A DNA stretch of 64,000 nt, from positions 1-64,000 of the forward strand of contig CBDULZ010000003.1 of NCBI GenBank assembly GCA_965368185.1. Reading direction: 5' to 3'. The DNA is from Kriegella sp965368185 (lineage in GTDB: Bacteria > Bacteroidota > Bacteroidia > Flavobacteriales > Flavobacteriaceae). Below are positions 25,871-35,339 of this stretch, piece by piece. The notes below the pieces were generated by a model. It did no database searches. It had not been told where the DNA came from and was given only the letters and a program-made list of their open reading frames with translations. A program made the translations under genes and the position numbers. The number at the start of each line of letters is the position of its first letter. Positions within the stretch are counted from its first letter, which is position 1.

Positions 25871-26956
25871 ATGATGAGAGACAAAAATTACATAGCAACA
25901 GCACTCCTAACAATGACAATTTTGTTGTCAAGTTGTGTCGGAAACGAACAAAAAACGGTTGCCGATAACTCCCCCGCGGTACCCGTTTTCGTAACTACGG
26001 TAACCGAAAATTCCAACAATCCATTTTTAACGGCGAGCGGTAAAATTGAAGCCGTTAAAAGTGCCAATATCAGCACTCGTATGATGGGCTATGTAGATAA
26101 AATCTATGTGCAGGTAGGCGAAAAGGTCAGAAACGGGGAACTCTTATTGAGCATTAACAATGCCGATGTATCCGCAAAATTGGCACAGGTAAATGCGGGA
26201 ATTACCGAAGCAACCGCCGCCTATACCAATGCGGAAAAGGATTATAATCGATTTACGAACCTTTTTCAAGAAAAAAGTGCCTCCCAAAAAGAATTGGACG
26301 ATATCACGGCCAATTACAATATGGCCAAGGCGCGATTGGAAGCTGCAAAACAGATGAAAAACGAGGTAAATGCGCAACTGTCGTATGCGAATATTCGTGC
26401 GCCTTTTAGCGGAGTCGTGACGAACAAATTCATCAATGCGGGCGATATGGCCAACCCTGGAATGTCTTTGTTGGAAGTGGAATCCCCGGGAAAATATCAG
26501 GTCGTGGCCATGGTGCCCGAATCCGAAATTCTAAACATACAAACGAATATCGAGGTTGATGTGCTTTTAAAATCGTTGGACAAAAAGGTCAAGGGCAAAG
26601 TGACCGAAGTAAGCACCTCCGCCAAAAATACGGGCGGGCAGTACATGGTAAAAGTCATCTTGGAAGATTCAGACGCCAATATTTTATCGGGCATGTACGC
26701 CACGGTACAATTTCCGGTGGAGCGAAAAGCGAGGACCAATGCCGTTATGATACCAACCGAAGCCATTTTCGAACACGGACAGTTGACCGGAGTCTATACC
26801 ATAAGCCAAAACAACACCGCTTTGCTCCGTTGGTTGCGTTTGGGAAGAACTTTTGGCGATAAAACAGAAGTGCTTTCGGGTCTTTCCGCGAATGAGCAAT
26901 ATATCATTTCGGCAGAAGGGAAATTGTTTAATGGAGCAAAGGTTTTGATTCAATAG
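25871..26956 (+). CDS. RND efflux periplasmic adaptor (membrane fusion protein)
   Basis: This 361-residue lipoprotein adaptor has the signal LTMTILLSSC with a lipobox cysteine. Its lipoyl halves flank a helical hairpin (KIYVQVGEKVRNGELLLS ... NIRAPFSGVVTNKFINAGD), with beta-barrel and membrane-proximal domains after. Start may be the first or second of two adjacent ATG codons (25871 or 25874). It links the TolC-like channel to the RND permease. Confidence 0.9.
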   Translation: MMRDKNYIATALLTMTILLSSCVGNEQKTVADNSPAVPVFVTTVTENSNNPFLTASGKIEAVKSANISTRMMGYVDKIYVQVGEKVRNGELLLSINNADVSAKLAQVNAGITEATAAYTNAEKDYNRFTNLFQEKSASQKELDDITANYNMAKARLEAAKQMKNEVNAQLSYANIRAPFSGVVTNKFINAGDMANPGMSLLEVESPGKYQVVAMVPESEILNIQTNIEVDVLLKSLDKKVKGKVTEVSTSAKNTGGQYMVKVILEDSDANILSGMYATVQFPVERKARTNAVMIPTEAIFEHGQLTGVYTISQNNTALLRWLRLGRTFGDKTEVLSGLSANEQYIISAEGKLFNGAKVLIQ

Positions 26957-26984
26957 CACAGGTTTTCACTAATAGAAACGAAAA

Positions 26985-29900
26985 ATGAAAGAAGGATTAG
27001 CAGGTAAAATCGCAAAGATGTTCATAGGCAGCAAGTTAACCGTGCTGTTGATGATCGTATTCATGGTCATCGGGGTGTACAGCTCGTTTTTGATCCCGAG
27101 GGAGGAGGAACCCCAAATCGATGTGCCGATGGCGGATATTTTTGTGGGTTACCCAGGTGCGAGTCCGACCGAAGTGGAAAGCCGTGTAACCAAACCGTTG
27201 GAAAAACTAATCTCGAACATCAAGGGGGTGGAATATGTGTATTCGACCTCTATGAAGGAACAGGGCATGGTGATTGTGCAATTTTACGTGGGCGAGGATA
27301 TTGAGCGTTCGTTCGTAAAGCTGTACAACGAGATCAACAAGCACATGGACATTATGCCCGAGGGCGTAACGTTTCCATTGGTAAAGACCCGTGCCATCGA
27401 CGATGTGCCGATGTTGGGGCTAACGTTGTGGAGTGAGAATTACGATGATTACCGTCTAAAACAGATTGCACAGGAACTGACGGACGAGATAGAAAAAGTG
27501 AACGATGTTTCCGCCACCCAAAAGATCGGGGGACGCAATCGTCAGCTCCGTGTGGTGCTGGACAAGGATAAAATGGCGACCAGCGGACTGGATTTTCTTT
27601 CTGTCGCCGAGATGATCAAGGCGAACAACCAACAATTAAGCGGTGGTACTTTTGACAAAAATGATACGGAATTTCAGGTCACAACGGGTAAATTCCTCGA
27701 AACGGTATCCGATGTGGAGAATTTGGTGGTGGGCGTGCAGCAGAACCGCCCCATTTATTTGAAACAGATAGCTACAGTGGCCGATGGCCCTGAAATCCCC
27801 AAAGATTATGTGTCCCACGGGTTTGGGCAGGCGAGCGAAATAGCGTTGGATTTTAAATCGGAATATCCTGCCGTGACCATTGCTATCGCCAAGCGTAAGG
27901 GTGCGGATGCGATGAAGATTTCAGATCTGATCATCGATAAGGTAGAACATCTGAAAAAAACCTTGATTCCCGATGATGTTCATGTAGAGGTTTCTAGAAA
28001 CTATGGCGAAACCGCCTCCCATAAGGTTTCCGAGCTGTTGATGCACCTCATCGGAGCGATTATCGCCGTGACCTTTGTTGTCATGTTGGCCATGGGCTGG
28101 CGTGGTGGTTTGGTAGTATTCCTATCCGTTCCGATTACGTTCGCATTGACCTTGTTGAGCTACTATATGCTGGACTATACACTAAACCGTATCACGCTGT
28201 TCGCCTTGGTTTTCGTTACGGGTATCGTGGTAGACGACTCCATCATCATCGCCGAGAACATGCACCGGCATTTTAAGATGAAACGCTTGCCGTTCAAACA
28301 GGCCGCATTATACGCCATCAACGAAGTGGGCAACCCGACCATTTTGGCCACCTTTACCGTTATCGCTTCGGTATTGCCGATGGCCTTTGTGTCAGGATTG
28401 ATGGGCCCATATATGTCGCCTATGCCCATAGGTGCCTCGATTGCAATGATGTTGTCGCTCTTTGTCGCCTTGACCATTACACCGTATTTGGGCTATGTCT
28501 TTTTACGGGAAAAGGAGAAACCTGCCCGTCCGTCAGGCGGGAAAGACGAGGAGAAAACGGAAAAACCTTTAGAGGACACCTTGATCTACCGTTGGTATGC
28601 CAAATTCGAAAAACCCTTGATTGAAAACAAAAAATACCGTTGGCTGTTTCTGGGCACTACTTTTTTACTGCTGATGGGTTCTATAGGAATGTTCTTTACA
28701 AAATCCGTAGCTGTAAAAATGCTGCCGTTCGATAACAAGAACGAATTTCAAGTGGTCATCGATATGCCGGAAGGCACCACTTTAGAACGTACCGCGGTCG
28801 TTACCAAGGAAATTGCACAATATTTACGCACCCGACCTGAAGTGGTCAATTACCAGAGTTATGTGGGCACTTCCGCACCGATAACATTTAACGGATTGGT
28901 ACGCCATTACGACCTGCGCGGTGGCAGCAATATGGCCGATATTCAGGTCAATCTGATCGACAAAGGGGAAAGAAGTATTCAAAGTCACGGTATCGCCAGC
29001 TTGTTGCGACCGGAGATTCAGCGTATCGGTCAAAAGTATAATGCCAATGTGAAGGTTGTGGAAGTGCCTCCAGGGCCGCCCGTATTGTCAACAATCGTTG
29101 GCGAGATTTATGGACCCGATTACGATACACAAATCGATATTGCGGACCAAGTCCAAAGCATCCTGAACGATACGGATGATGTGGTCGATGTCGATTGGAT
29201 GGTCGAGGCCGACCAGATTGAATATCAATTTGTCATCGACAAGGAAAAAGCGATGCTCTACGGAGTGGCACCTCAACAAATCGCCCGTACCGTGAACATG
29301 GCACTTTCTGAACGTACCGTAACCACTTTGTACGATGAGGATGCCAGTAACCAAGTGGGGTTGTTTTTGGCTTTGGACGAAAAGGAGAAATCCACCATCA
29401 ACGATATTGCCAGCTTACAGGTAAAATCGAACCTAGGGAATATGGTTACGATAGGCGATTTGACCGATATTCAGGAAACCACAAGCGCCAAAAGCATCTA
29501 TCGGAAAAACCAAAAACGGGTTGTTTACGTCTTGGCGGATATGGCTGGGGAATTGGAGAGTCCCGTTTATGCCATTTTGGGCATGACCGATAAATTGAAA
29601 GGGATGAACTTGCCCGAAGGCTATTCCATCGATGAACTCTATATTCAACAACCCGATTTTGAGGATGATTATACGGTAAAATGGGATGGCGAATGGCAGA
29701 TTACCTTGGAAGTTTTCCGTGATTTGGGGATTGCCTTTTTGGGAGTTATCATCATCATCTATATTTTGATTGTGGGCTGGTTCCAGAATTTTAAGACACC
29801 GGTCGTGATGATGGTAGCCATACCGCTTTCGCTGGTGGGAATTGTTTTGGGGCACTGGATTTTAGGTGCTTTTTTTACGGCAACATCATTTATCGGTATG

Positions 29901-30260
29901 ATCGCCTTGGCGGGAATTATGGTACGAAACTCCGTTTTATTAATCGATTTTGTGAACTTACGGTTGGCCGAGGGCATACCCATTAAACAAGCTGTTATCG
30001 AAGCGGGTGCCGTTCGTACCACCCCTATTTTGTTGACTGCCGGAACCGTGGTTATTGGCGCTTTCGTCATCTTGTTCGACCCTATTTTCCAAGGTCTGGC
30101 GATTTCGTTGATGGGCGGGACTATTGTTTCTACTGTGTTAACGCTGTTAGTGGTGCCGTTGGTGTATTATATGATCGAACGGAAGAAGTATCCAGAAAGC
30201 CCCCTAGCCCCAGAAGGGGGAACTCAGTTGATTGAGGAAGAAATAAATAGTGAGCAATAG
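26985..30260 (+). CDS. RND efflux permease (AcrB/MexB superfamily)
   Basis: The 1091-residue proton-driven pump has twelve membrane helices and two large periplasmic loops. The proton relay acidic pair is seen in VTGIVVDDSIIIAENMHRH. Two short segments look inserted: PARPSGG (near 28530) and SPLAPEGG at the C-terminal end (near 30200). Both are translations of interspersed flavobacterial repeats. The substrate class cannot be read from sequence; drugs or detergents are more likely than metals because the methionine-rich CusA features are not seen. Confidence 0.92.
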   Translation: MKEGLAGKIAKMFIGSKLTVLLMIVFMVIGVYSSFLIPREEEPQIDVPMADIFVGYPGASPTEVESRVTKPLEKLISNIKGVEYVYSTSMKEQGMVIVQFYVGEDIERSFVKLYNEINKHMDIMPEGVTFPLVKTRAIDDVPMLGLTLWSENYDDYRLKQIAQELTDEIEKVNDVSATQKIGGRNRQLRVVLDKDKMATSGLDFLSVAEMIKANNQQLSGGTFDKNDTEFQVTTGKFLETVSDVENLVVGVQQNRPIYLKQIATVADGPEIPKDYVSHGFGQASEIALDFKSEYPAVTIAIAKRKGADAMKISDLIIDKVEHLKKTLIPDDVHVEVSRNYGETASHKVSELLMHLIGAIIAVTFVVMLAMGWRGGLVVFLSVPITFALTLLSYYMLDYTLNRITLFALVFVTGIVVDDSIIIAENMHRHFKMKRLPFKQAALYAINEVGNPTILATFTVIASVLPMAFVSGLMGPYMSPMPIGASIAMMLSLFVALTITPYLGYVFLREKEKPARPSGGKDEEKTEKPLEDTLIYRWYAKFEKPLIENKKYRWLFLGTTFLLLMGSIGMFFTKSVAVKMLPFDNKNEFQVVIDMPEGTTLERTAVVTKEIAQYLRTRPEVVNYQSYVGTSAPITFNGLVRHYDLRGGSNMADIQVNLIDKGERSIQSHGIASLLRPEIQRIGQKYNANVKVVEVPPGPPVLSTIVGEIYGPDYDTQIDIADQVQSILNDTDDVVDVDWMVEADQIEYQFVIDKEKAMLYGVAPQQIARTVNMALSERTVTTLYDEDASNQVGLFLALDEKEKSTINDIASLQVKSNLGNMVTIGDLTDIQETTSAKSIYRKNQKRVVYVLADMAGELESPVYAILGMTDKLKGMNLPEGYSIDELYIQQPDFEDDYTVKWDGEWQITLEVFRDLGIAFLGVIIIIYILIVGWFQNFKTPVVMMVAIPLSLVGIVLGHWILGAFFTATSFIGMIALAGIMVRNSVLLIDFVNLRLAEGIPIKQAVIEAGAVRTTPILLTAGTVVIGAFVILFDPIFQGLAISLMGGTIVSTVLTLLVVPLVYYMIERKKYPESPLAPEGGTQLIEEEINSEQ

Positions 30261-30538
30261 CAGTTGGCAGTTATGGGTTCAAGGTTAGATAAAAGGTTAT
30301 TTTCTCCTCCCCTCAGACGAGGGGAGGTGGATTATAGCTAAGCGAAGAAAACGGAGGGGCTGAATGCGCAAGCTTTTGTCTACTGCCACGAAGTTAGGAT
30401 TCAAACCCAAACATTCGGACTTGACCCCTCCTTCCGTCGGCAGGTAAGCTTTCTCCCGTCAAAATATCGGGATTCATTCCCTCAAAAATATAAACAAATC
30501 TTCGACTACTCGGGGATGATATTAAAAAGAGAGAATTT
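30261..30538. repeat. Intergenic repeat debris
   Basis: The gap holds fragments of dispersed repeats: CAGTTGGCAGTTATGGG, the palindromic CCCCTCAGACGAGGGG (about 30307), and CCGTCGGCAGGTAAGC with TCTCCCGTCAAAATATCGGG further on. No coding frame is supported. Confidence 0.5.
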
Positions 30539-30844
30539 ATGAAACTACTAATAGTAACGGTCGTAGAGGAATTCGAGAAAGAAATCCTGCGACTTTTCAA
30601 AGAAGCGAACATCGAGAGTTTTAGTGGATCGGACATTGATGGATATAAAAATCCAACTTCGATGGTTCGCACATCGAGTTGGTTCCCAAGTGAAAAAGGC
30701 GGCGTAGAATCTAGCCTGTTCTTTTCGTTTACCGAAGAAGAAAATATTGATACCCTTTTCGGTTTGATTAAGGAATTCAATAAAAATTTAGAAACCAACA
30801 ACCCCATTAAAGCGGTTGTGGTTCCCATCGAGAAATATATTTAA
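30539..30844 (+). CDS. PII/DUF3240-like protein of the efflux locus
   Basis: The 101-residue protein starts MKLLIVTVVEEFEKEILRLF and has an alternating beta-alpha pattern like PII and CutA proteins. It ends in PIKAVVVPIEKYI, a typical final strand. Small PII-like proteins are often encoded beside RND pumps. The assignment is by fold pattern only. Confidence 0.6.
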   Translation: MKLLIVTVVEEFEKEILRLFKEANIESFSGSDIDGYKNPTSMVRTSSWFPSEKGGVESSLFFSFTEEENIDTLFGLIKEFNKNLETNNPIKAVVVPIEKYI

Positions 30845-30863
30845 ATCCTAAAAATTGGAAATT

Positions 30864-31070
30864 ATGATAAACAGATATATTCGGGCCATTGCAGGTACTT
30901 TTATTATCATAAGCGTGCTTTTGGCGCTGTACGTCAATATCAAATGGCTTTGGTTTACCGTATTTGTGGGGGCCAATCTATTGCAATCGTCTTTTACCAA
31001 ATGGTGTTTAATGGAAAAATTGCTGCATAAATTAGGTGTAAAGAAAGATGGGGATAATTGTACGGTTTAG
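30864..31070 (+). CDS. DUF2892 (YgaP-type) small membrane protein
   Basis: The frame is open from 30855, but the ATG at 30864 gives the family start MINRYIRAIAGTF. The 68-residue product has two hydrophobic segments and ends SFTKWCLMEKLLHKLGV, as in DUF2892 proteins that precede rhodanese genes. It follows the PII-like gene by 19 bases and is a paralog of the gene at 23533-23739. Confidence 0.75.
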   Translation: MINRYIRAIAGTFIIISVLLALYVNIKWLWFTVFVGANLLQSSFTKWCLMEKLLHKLGVKKDGDNCTV

Positions 31071-31109
31071 CTGAATTTAACTTTCTTAAAAATCGAATGC
31101 TTCGATGAT

Positions 31110-31944
31110 TAAATCTTGAAAGTCATCACGGGCAGCTTGGCATGGTTGGCCAAATCTTCGCCGATGCTACCAACAAAGAAATGTGCCAGTCCGTTACGGC
31201 CGTGGGTGGGAATGGCGATAAGGTCGGCATCGATCTTTTCGGCGTAACTATACATACCCTTTTCTTCGGAATAGTCCGGAATTTGATGTGCGTTTATGTT
31301 GTTGGGCAGAGGTCGCCATGATTGGCAGCCCTAAGAAAAGCATCGATTTGCTCCTTTATCTCCTAGGAACTCATTAAATTGATGCCTGGCAGGTTTACAT
31401 GCGCCAAATGGACATCGGCCTTTAAGCTCCCAACCAGCTTTAGCGCTTTGTGATAGCCCGGTACGTTTTCTATCTGAAAATCAAATCCGAAAACTACTTT
31501 TTTAATTTTAAAATCCGGAATCCGTTTTTTATGACCAGAACGGGTGCTATTGACGTCCGTACCACTTTTTCGGTATTCGAGCCTACGAAGATTTCGCTCA
31601 GTCCACCCGAACCGGGCGACCCCATAATAACTAAATCGATATCTTTTTCCTTGACGATATTATTGATTTCCTTAAAAAATTTATAGTTCTGCACCATTCG
31701 GGTCTGCTTGATGTCTGAGCCATGGCCTGTTCAAGAACATATCGAAGCGCTTTTTGGCGAGTTTCATATAGTACTGCGCCTTCATAAATTCTTGGGATTC
31801 GTCTTTAGTCAATATAGCTTCGAACAGGCCCAGCAGATGTAGAACAATAATTTCGGTTTTCTCTTTTCTTGCCTAGGATGCGGCTACTTCCAAAGCATAT
31901 TCTGAATGTTCCGAAAAAACAACGGAGACCAGTATTTTATTCAT
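31110..31944 (-). pseudogene. Universal stress protein remnant
   Basis: From the ATG at 31944 the minus strand reads MNKILVSVVFSEHSEYALEV and AAS, then an in-frame TAG, with more USP sequence beyond it. A frame change follows (31697-31494, with IVKEKDIDLVIMGSPGSGGL and SEIFVGSN, the ATP-loop region). Another leads to a C-terminal piece near 31240-31110 (ADLIAIPTHGRNGL and HFFVGSIGE). At least one stop and two frameshifts are present. It is a dead member of a different USP subgroup from the ten intact ones. Confidence 0.8.
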
Positions 31945-32017
31945 TATAAGTTCCAGGTTTTTTTATCCAACTTAACTTTTTATGCCCGAATGTACGAGCC
32001 ACTAATTCACGTACGCC

Positions 32018-32347
32018 TTATCCGCCGATTTCAAGATCTACAATAATGTTTTCCCGATATTCGTCCTGTTCCCCGTTATCCTCTTCCTCTTCCTCATAGA
32101 CCGAAATTTCGACCCGATATACCACGGTAAACATTCTGCCTTGATAGCTCCCGTCGGTCAAGTCGTACTTTTCCATGGCACTTGCTTCCATATCCTGAAA
32201 TTCGTAGGTCGTACCCTCCATATCCACGAAACAATAGGTCCCTTGGGCATACGAATCGAAACATGCCTCAACGTAAAATAGCTCTTGTGCCCTAGAGTTA
32301 GGAAACGATAAAATCGTTACAAACAAAACGATGAACAGAGATTTCAT
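32018..32347 (-). CDS. Small secreted protein, unknown function
   Basis: The frame is open to 32473, but the predicted transcription start near 32356 and a clear signal peptide (MKSLFIVLFVTILSFPNSRA) fix the start at 32347. The mature part is about 90 residues, with two cysteines and a very acidic segment (EEEEEDNGEQDE). No family is recognised. It has its own FNR-type promoter. Confidence 0.6.
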   Translation of the reverse strand: MKSLFIVLFVTILSFPNSRAQELFYVEACFDSYAQGTYCFVDMEGTTYEFQDMEASAMEKYDLTDGSYQGRMFTVVYRVEISVYEEEEEDNGEQDEYRENIIVDLEIGG

Positions 32348-32360
32348 TTTCAGTCTTTCC

Positions 32361-32403
32361 CAAAAGTAGTGCGGTTTGAAACTATCGGAAATGATTAATG
32401 TCA
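32361..32403 (-). promoter_or_regulatory. FNR-type class II promoter of the small secreted protein
   Basis: Palindrome TGATTAATGTCA is at 32392-32403. A perfect TACTTTTG runs from 32368 to 32361 on the minus strand at the standard spacing. Predicted start is near 32356, 9 nt before the ATG at 32347. Confidence 0.75.
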
Positions 32404-32480
32404 GATTACAAGAATTAAACGACATGAATTGCAAGAATGAACCTTTACTGCCAACTGCAACTTCCAACTCCACAGTTCTT

Positions 32481-32780
32481 TCAACGCTTCAGCAGTATTG
32501 TCTTCTTTCTACGCAATTGCCCTTCGAGTTCTTTTACCGTTTCGGCCAGTGATTTTTCAAAATCGTCGGAACGGGACTTGGCAAATAACCGGGGGCCCGG
32601 TGCGCTGAGTTCTATTTCGCAGATTTTGCCCTTGCCCGTAGGGTCGTTTTCTAATTTAAAATGCACCTGCGCCCGGATCAGCCAATCGTATTTTTGGGCA
32701 AGTTTGTTCAGCTTTTGGGCTGCCAAATCGTTCATACTCTCACTTGTGGGCATCCTTTCGTATTGAATTTCTATCGTCAT
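32481..32780 (-). CDS. hpf: Ribosome hibernation promoting factor, short form
   Basis: This 99-residue protein matches the HPF/RaiA (YfiA) fold: MTIEIQYERMPTSESMND at the start, a basic middle strand and ELEGQLRRKKTILLKR at the end. It binds the small subunit and stores ribosomes as inactive particles. It has only the N-terminal domain, without the long-HPF dimerisation domain. Its FNR-type promoter (32808-32850) is near consensus. M. tuberculosis has a comparable link between its dormancy regulon and ribosome hibernation. Confidence 0.87.
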   Translation of the reverse strand: MTIEIQYERMPTSESMNDLAAQKLNKLAQKYDWLIRAQVHFKLENDPTGKGKICEIELSAPGPRLFAKSRSDDFEKSLAETVKELEGQLRRKKTILLKR

Positions 32781-32807
32781 AATTTTGGTGTTTTAAGCTT
32801 TTGGCCT

Positions 32808-32850
32808 CAAAGTTATGACGGACACACAAGAATTTCTATGATTAAAGTCA
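32808..32850 (-). promoter_or_regulatory. FNR-type class II promoter of hpf
   Basis: Palindrome TGATTAAAGTCA is at 32839-32850. A perfect TAACTTTG runs from 32815 to 32808 on the minus strand at the standard spacing. Predicted start is near 32803, 23 nt before the ATG at 32780. No matching -7 element is seen at the same spacing in the plus direction. Confidence 0.8.
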
Positions 32851-32936
32851 TTGTTGTCGGCTTATAGCATGATCGATATCATGGTCGTTAGACCATTAAC
32901 CGCTTAATTTAGCAATCATTATTTAAGTTGCCCAAA

Positions 32937-34337
32937 ATGCTCTACACCATTTTGTTCATTGTTTATGTGGTCATCGCCCTCGCCATCGTCATCAGCCTTT
33001 TGGTCAATGGGGTGCGTCCGGCAAAGACTTTGGCATGGCTCTTGGCGATATTTACAATTCCCGTTGGTGGCATTTTACTGTACTTAATGGTAGGCAGAAA
33101 TCGCAGGAAGAAACGATGGGAACAATTATCGAAACAGACCAAGCTGACAGACATCGGGGTCCATATTCCAAATACCCCACAAATTACCGAAAAGCATAAA
33201 AGACTGATACGCTTAATCCAGCAGAACAGTGCCTTTAACCCTTCTGATGATAATGAGGTGGTATACCTAAAGGATGGCAGAACGACCTTCGAGACCATTT
33301 TTAAGGCACTGGAAACCGCTACGGTCTTTGTCCATTTACAATACTATATTTTTGAGGAAGGCGAACTGGCCGATAAACTGTTGCAACTGTTCAGAACAAA
33401 AGTGCAAGAAGGCGTTAAAATACGGTTAATCTATGACGGTGTCGGAAGTTTTTCCTTGAGCAAACCGTATCTGAAAAAATTGAAACTCATAGGAGTCGAG
33501 GTCTTTCCTTTTCTGCCCTTTCGGTTCGGGCGGTTTCTGGTCTCCCTCAACTATCGAAACCACCGAAAAATAATTGTCATTGATGGCATTACGGCATTTA
33601 CCGGCGGTATCAACATATCGGATAAATACCTCAAGGGCGATACAATATTGGGTAAATGGCACGATATGCACCTCAAAATCGAAGGTTCGGCCGTGGTTGA
33701 CCTGAACAAAATTTTTCTATTGGATTGGCAGTTGGTGAGCGGACAGGAAATCCGTCAGGCCCAAAAAACGCCATTTTTTGTGAAGGGAAGTTCTACCGTA
33801 CAAATTGTTTCGAGCGGGCCCGATGAGGATTTTCCTGCCATTGAGCAAGCATATTTTTCGATCATCAATTCGGCGGAGCGTTACCTCTATATTACCAACC
33901 CCTATATCATTCCCGGACAATCCATTCTTACCGCCTTGGAAACGGCTGCTCTCAGTGGGGTCGATGTTCGTTTGTTGATATCAGAAAAGAACGATAGCCG
34001 ATTGGTCAACTGGAGTGTGCGTTCCTATTTTGAACCGTTGCTCAGGGCCGGGGTCAAGATCTATCTTTTCCCTGACGGATTTCTTCACAGTAAAATTATG
34101 CTGGGAGATGATGCCGTCGCCTCTGTAGGTACTGCCAATATCGATGTACGCAGCTTTGAACAGAACTATGAAGTGAATGCCCTAATTTATGACCCAAAAT
34201 TCGTTATGGCCCTAAAGGAAGATTTTTTACGGGATAGTCGGGACAGCCATGAACTTACCTATCAAGAACATCAAAAACGCCAGTGGCCGGACAGATTAAA
34301 GGAAGGATTTGCCAAGATTTTTAGTCCGGTGTTATGA
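32937..34337 (+). CDS. cls: Cardiolipin synthase
   Basis: The membrane enzyme condenses phosphatidylglycerol to cardiolipin. Two N-terminal membrane helices (within about residues 1-55) precede two phospholipase-D HKD motifs: HRKIIVIDG followed by TGGINISD, and HSKIMLGDD followed by GTANIDVRS. A TTG at 32928 would add three residues; the ATG at 32937 is preferred. The FNR palindrome at 32839 faces away toward hpf, so control of cls by it is uncertain. The end overlaps the convergent ldhA gene by six bases. Confidence 0.92.
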   Translation: MLYTILFIVYVVIALAIVISLLVNGVRPAKTLAWLLAIFTIPVGGILLYLMVGRNRRKKRWEQLSKQTKLTDIGVHIPNTPQITEKHKRLIRLIQQNSAFNPSDDNEVVYLKDGRTTFETIFKALETATVFVHLQYYIFEEGELADKLLQLFRTKVQEGVKIRLIYDGVGSFSLSKPYLKKLKLIGVEVFPFLPFRFGRFLVSLNYRNHRKIIVIDGITAFTGGINISDKYLKGDTILGKWHDMHLKIEGSAVVDLNKIFLLDWQLVSGQEIRQAQKTPFFVKGSSTVQIVSSGPDEDFPAIEQAYFSIINSAERYLYITNPYIIPGQSILTALETAALSGVDVRLLISEKNDSRLVNWSVRSYFEPLLRAGVKIYLFPDGFLHSKIMLGDDAVASVGTANIDVRSFEQNYEVNALIYDPKFVMALKEDFLRDSRDSHELTYQEHQKRQWPDRLKEGFAKIFSPVL

Positions 34338-35339
34338 TACCAAGGCACCATATCCCAATTCATTTTTACATTTGCGCCCTTCCATCCAGCAATACAGGTT
34401 CTCAAAAGTGGTATGTGCAATATTGGTAAGTGCCTCGTCGGTCATATAGCCTTGATGCGGTGTCAGCAATACGCTGGGGAGTGATAGCAGTTTTTTCAAT
34501 TGTTCGTCTTCCATCCCATCCTTTGAATTGTCCCTGAAAAAAGTGCCTTTTTCCTTTTCATAGACATCGGTACAATAGCCTGCTATTTTTCCATCTTCCA
34601 ACGCAGTTATAAGATCTTTGGTATTTACGACAGCCCCTCGGGAAGTATTGATGAGAATAGCATTCCGTTTCATCAAGGCCAGTTTTTTCTTATCGATCAA
34701 CTGATGATTGTCATAGGTCAAGGGAATATGCAGACTGATAATGTCCGATTTCTTACAGAGGTCTTCCAGAGAAGTATATTTAACATCGCATAACTCCATC
34801 AGGTCATCATCGGCCTCCAAATCGCAGCCCAAAATCTTACAGCCGAACCCGTACATGATCTTGACCATGATGCTTCCTATTCTTCCGGTGCCGATAATGC
34901 CCACAGTCTTTCCATGTAGGTTGAAACCCATTAACCCATCCTGTAAAAAATCATATTGGTGTACTTGGGCATCGGCCCGTACTAGTTTACGGTTGAAGGC
35001 CAACAAAAGCGCCGTGGCATGCTCGGCAATGGCATGTGGCGAATACTCTGGTGTGTTGGCGACCCTGAAACCAAAACGTTGTGCCGCCTTGATATGTATG
35101 TTGTTATAACCCGCCGAGCGCAGCGTAATATAACGAACTCCCAAATCCCATAATTTTTCAAGTACGACCAAGGACGCATCATCCCCAGAAAATATTGAAA
35201 TGGCATCAAAACCTGTTGCCTGCAAAGCCGTTTGCGAATCGAGCGCATCTATGGTATAGGTTACCTTGACGCCCCTGGTGTTCGCCTTGTTCAGATAGCG
35301 TAATTCGTATTTTTTAGCACTAAACACCAGTAATTTCAT
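34332..35339 (-). CDS. ldhA: D-2-hydroxyacid dehydrogenase, D-lactate dehydrogenase type
   Basis: The 335-residue NAD-dependent enzyme has the nucleotide motif GIIGTGRIGS and the substrate arginine in NTSRGAVVNT. The catalytic histidine is in LTPHQGYMTDEAL. A typical D-LDH start is MKLLVFSAKKYE, at 35339; an upstream ATG (35357) would add six residues. Production of D-lactate from pyruvate would fit oxygen-limited growth, but no FNR palindrome is seen. The start region overlaps the tail of the upstream lipoprotein pseudogene. Confidence 0.88.
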   Translation of the reverse strand: MKLLVFSAKKYELRYLNKANTRGVKVTYTIDALDSQTALQATGFDAISIFSGDDASLVVLEKLWDLGVRYITLRSAGYNNIHIKAAQRFGFRVANTPEYSPHAIAEHATALLLAFNRKLVRADAQVHQYDFLQDGLMGFNLHGKTVGIIGTGRIGSIMVKIMYGFGCKILGCDLEADDDLMELCDVKYTSLEDLCKKSDIISLHIPLTYDNHQLIDKKKLALMKRNAILINTSRGAVVNTKDLITALEDGKIAGYCTDVYEKEKGTFFRDNSKDGMEDEQLKKLLSLPSVLLTPHQGYMTDEALTNIAHTTFENLYCWMEGRKCKNELGYGALVS

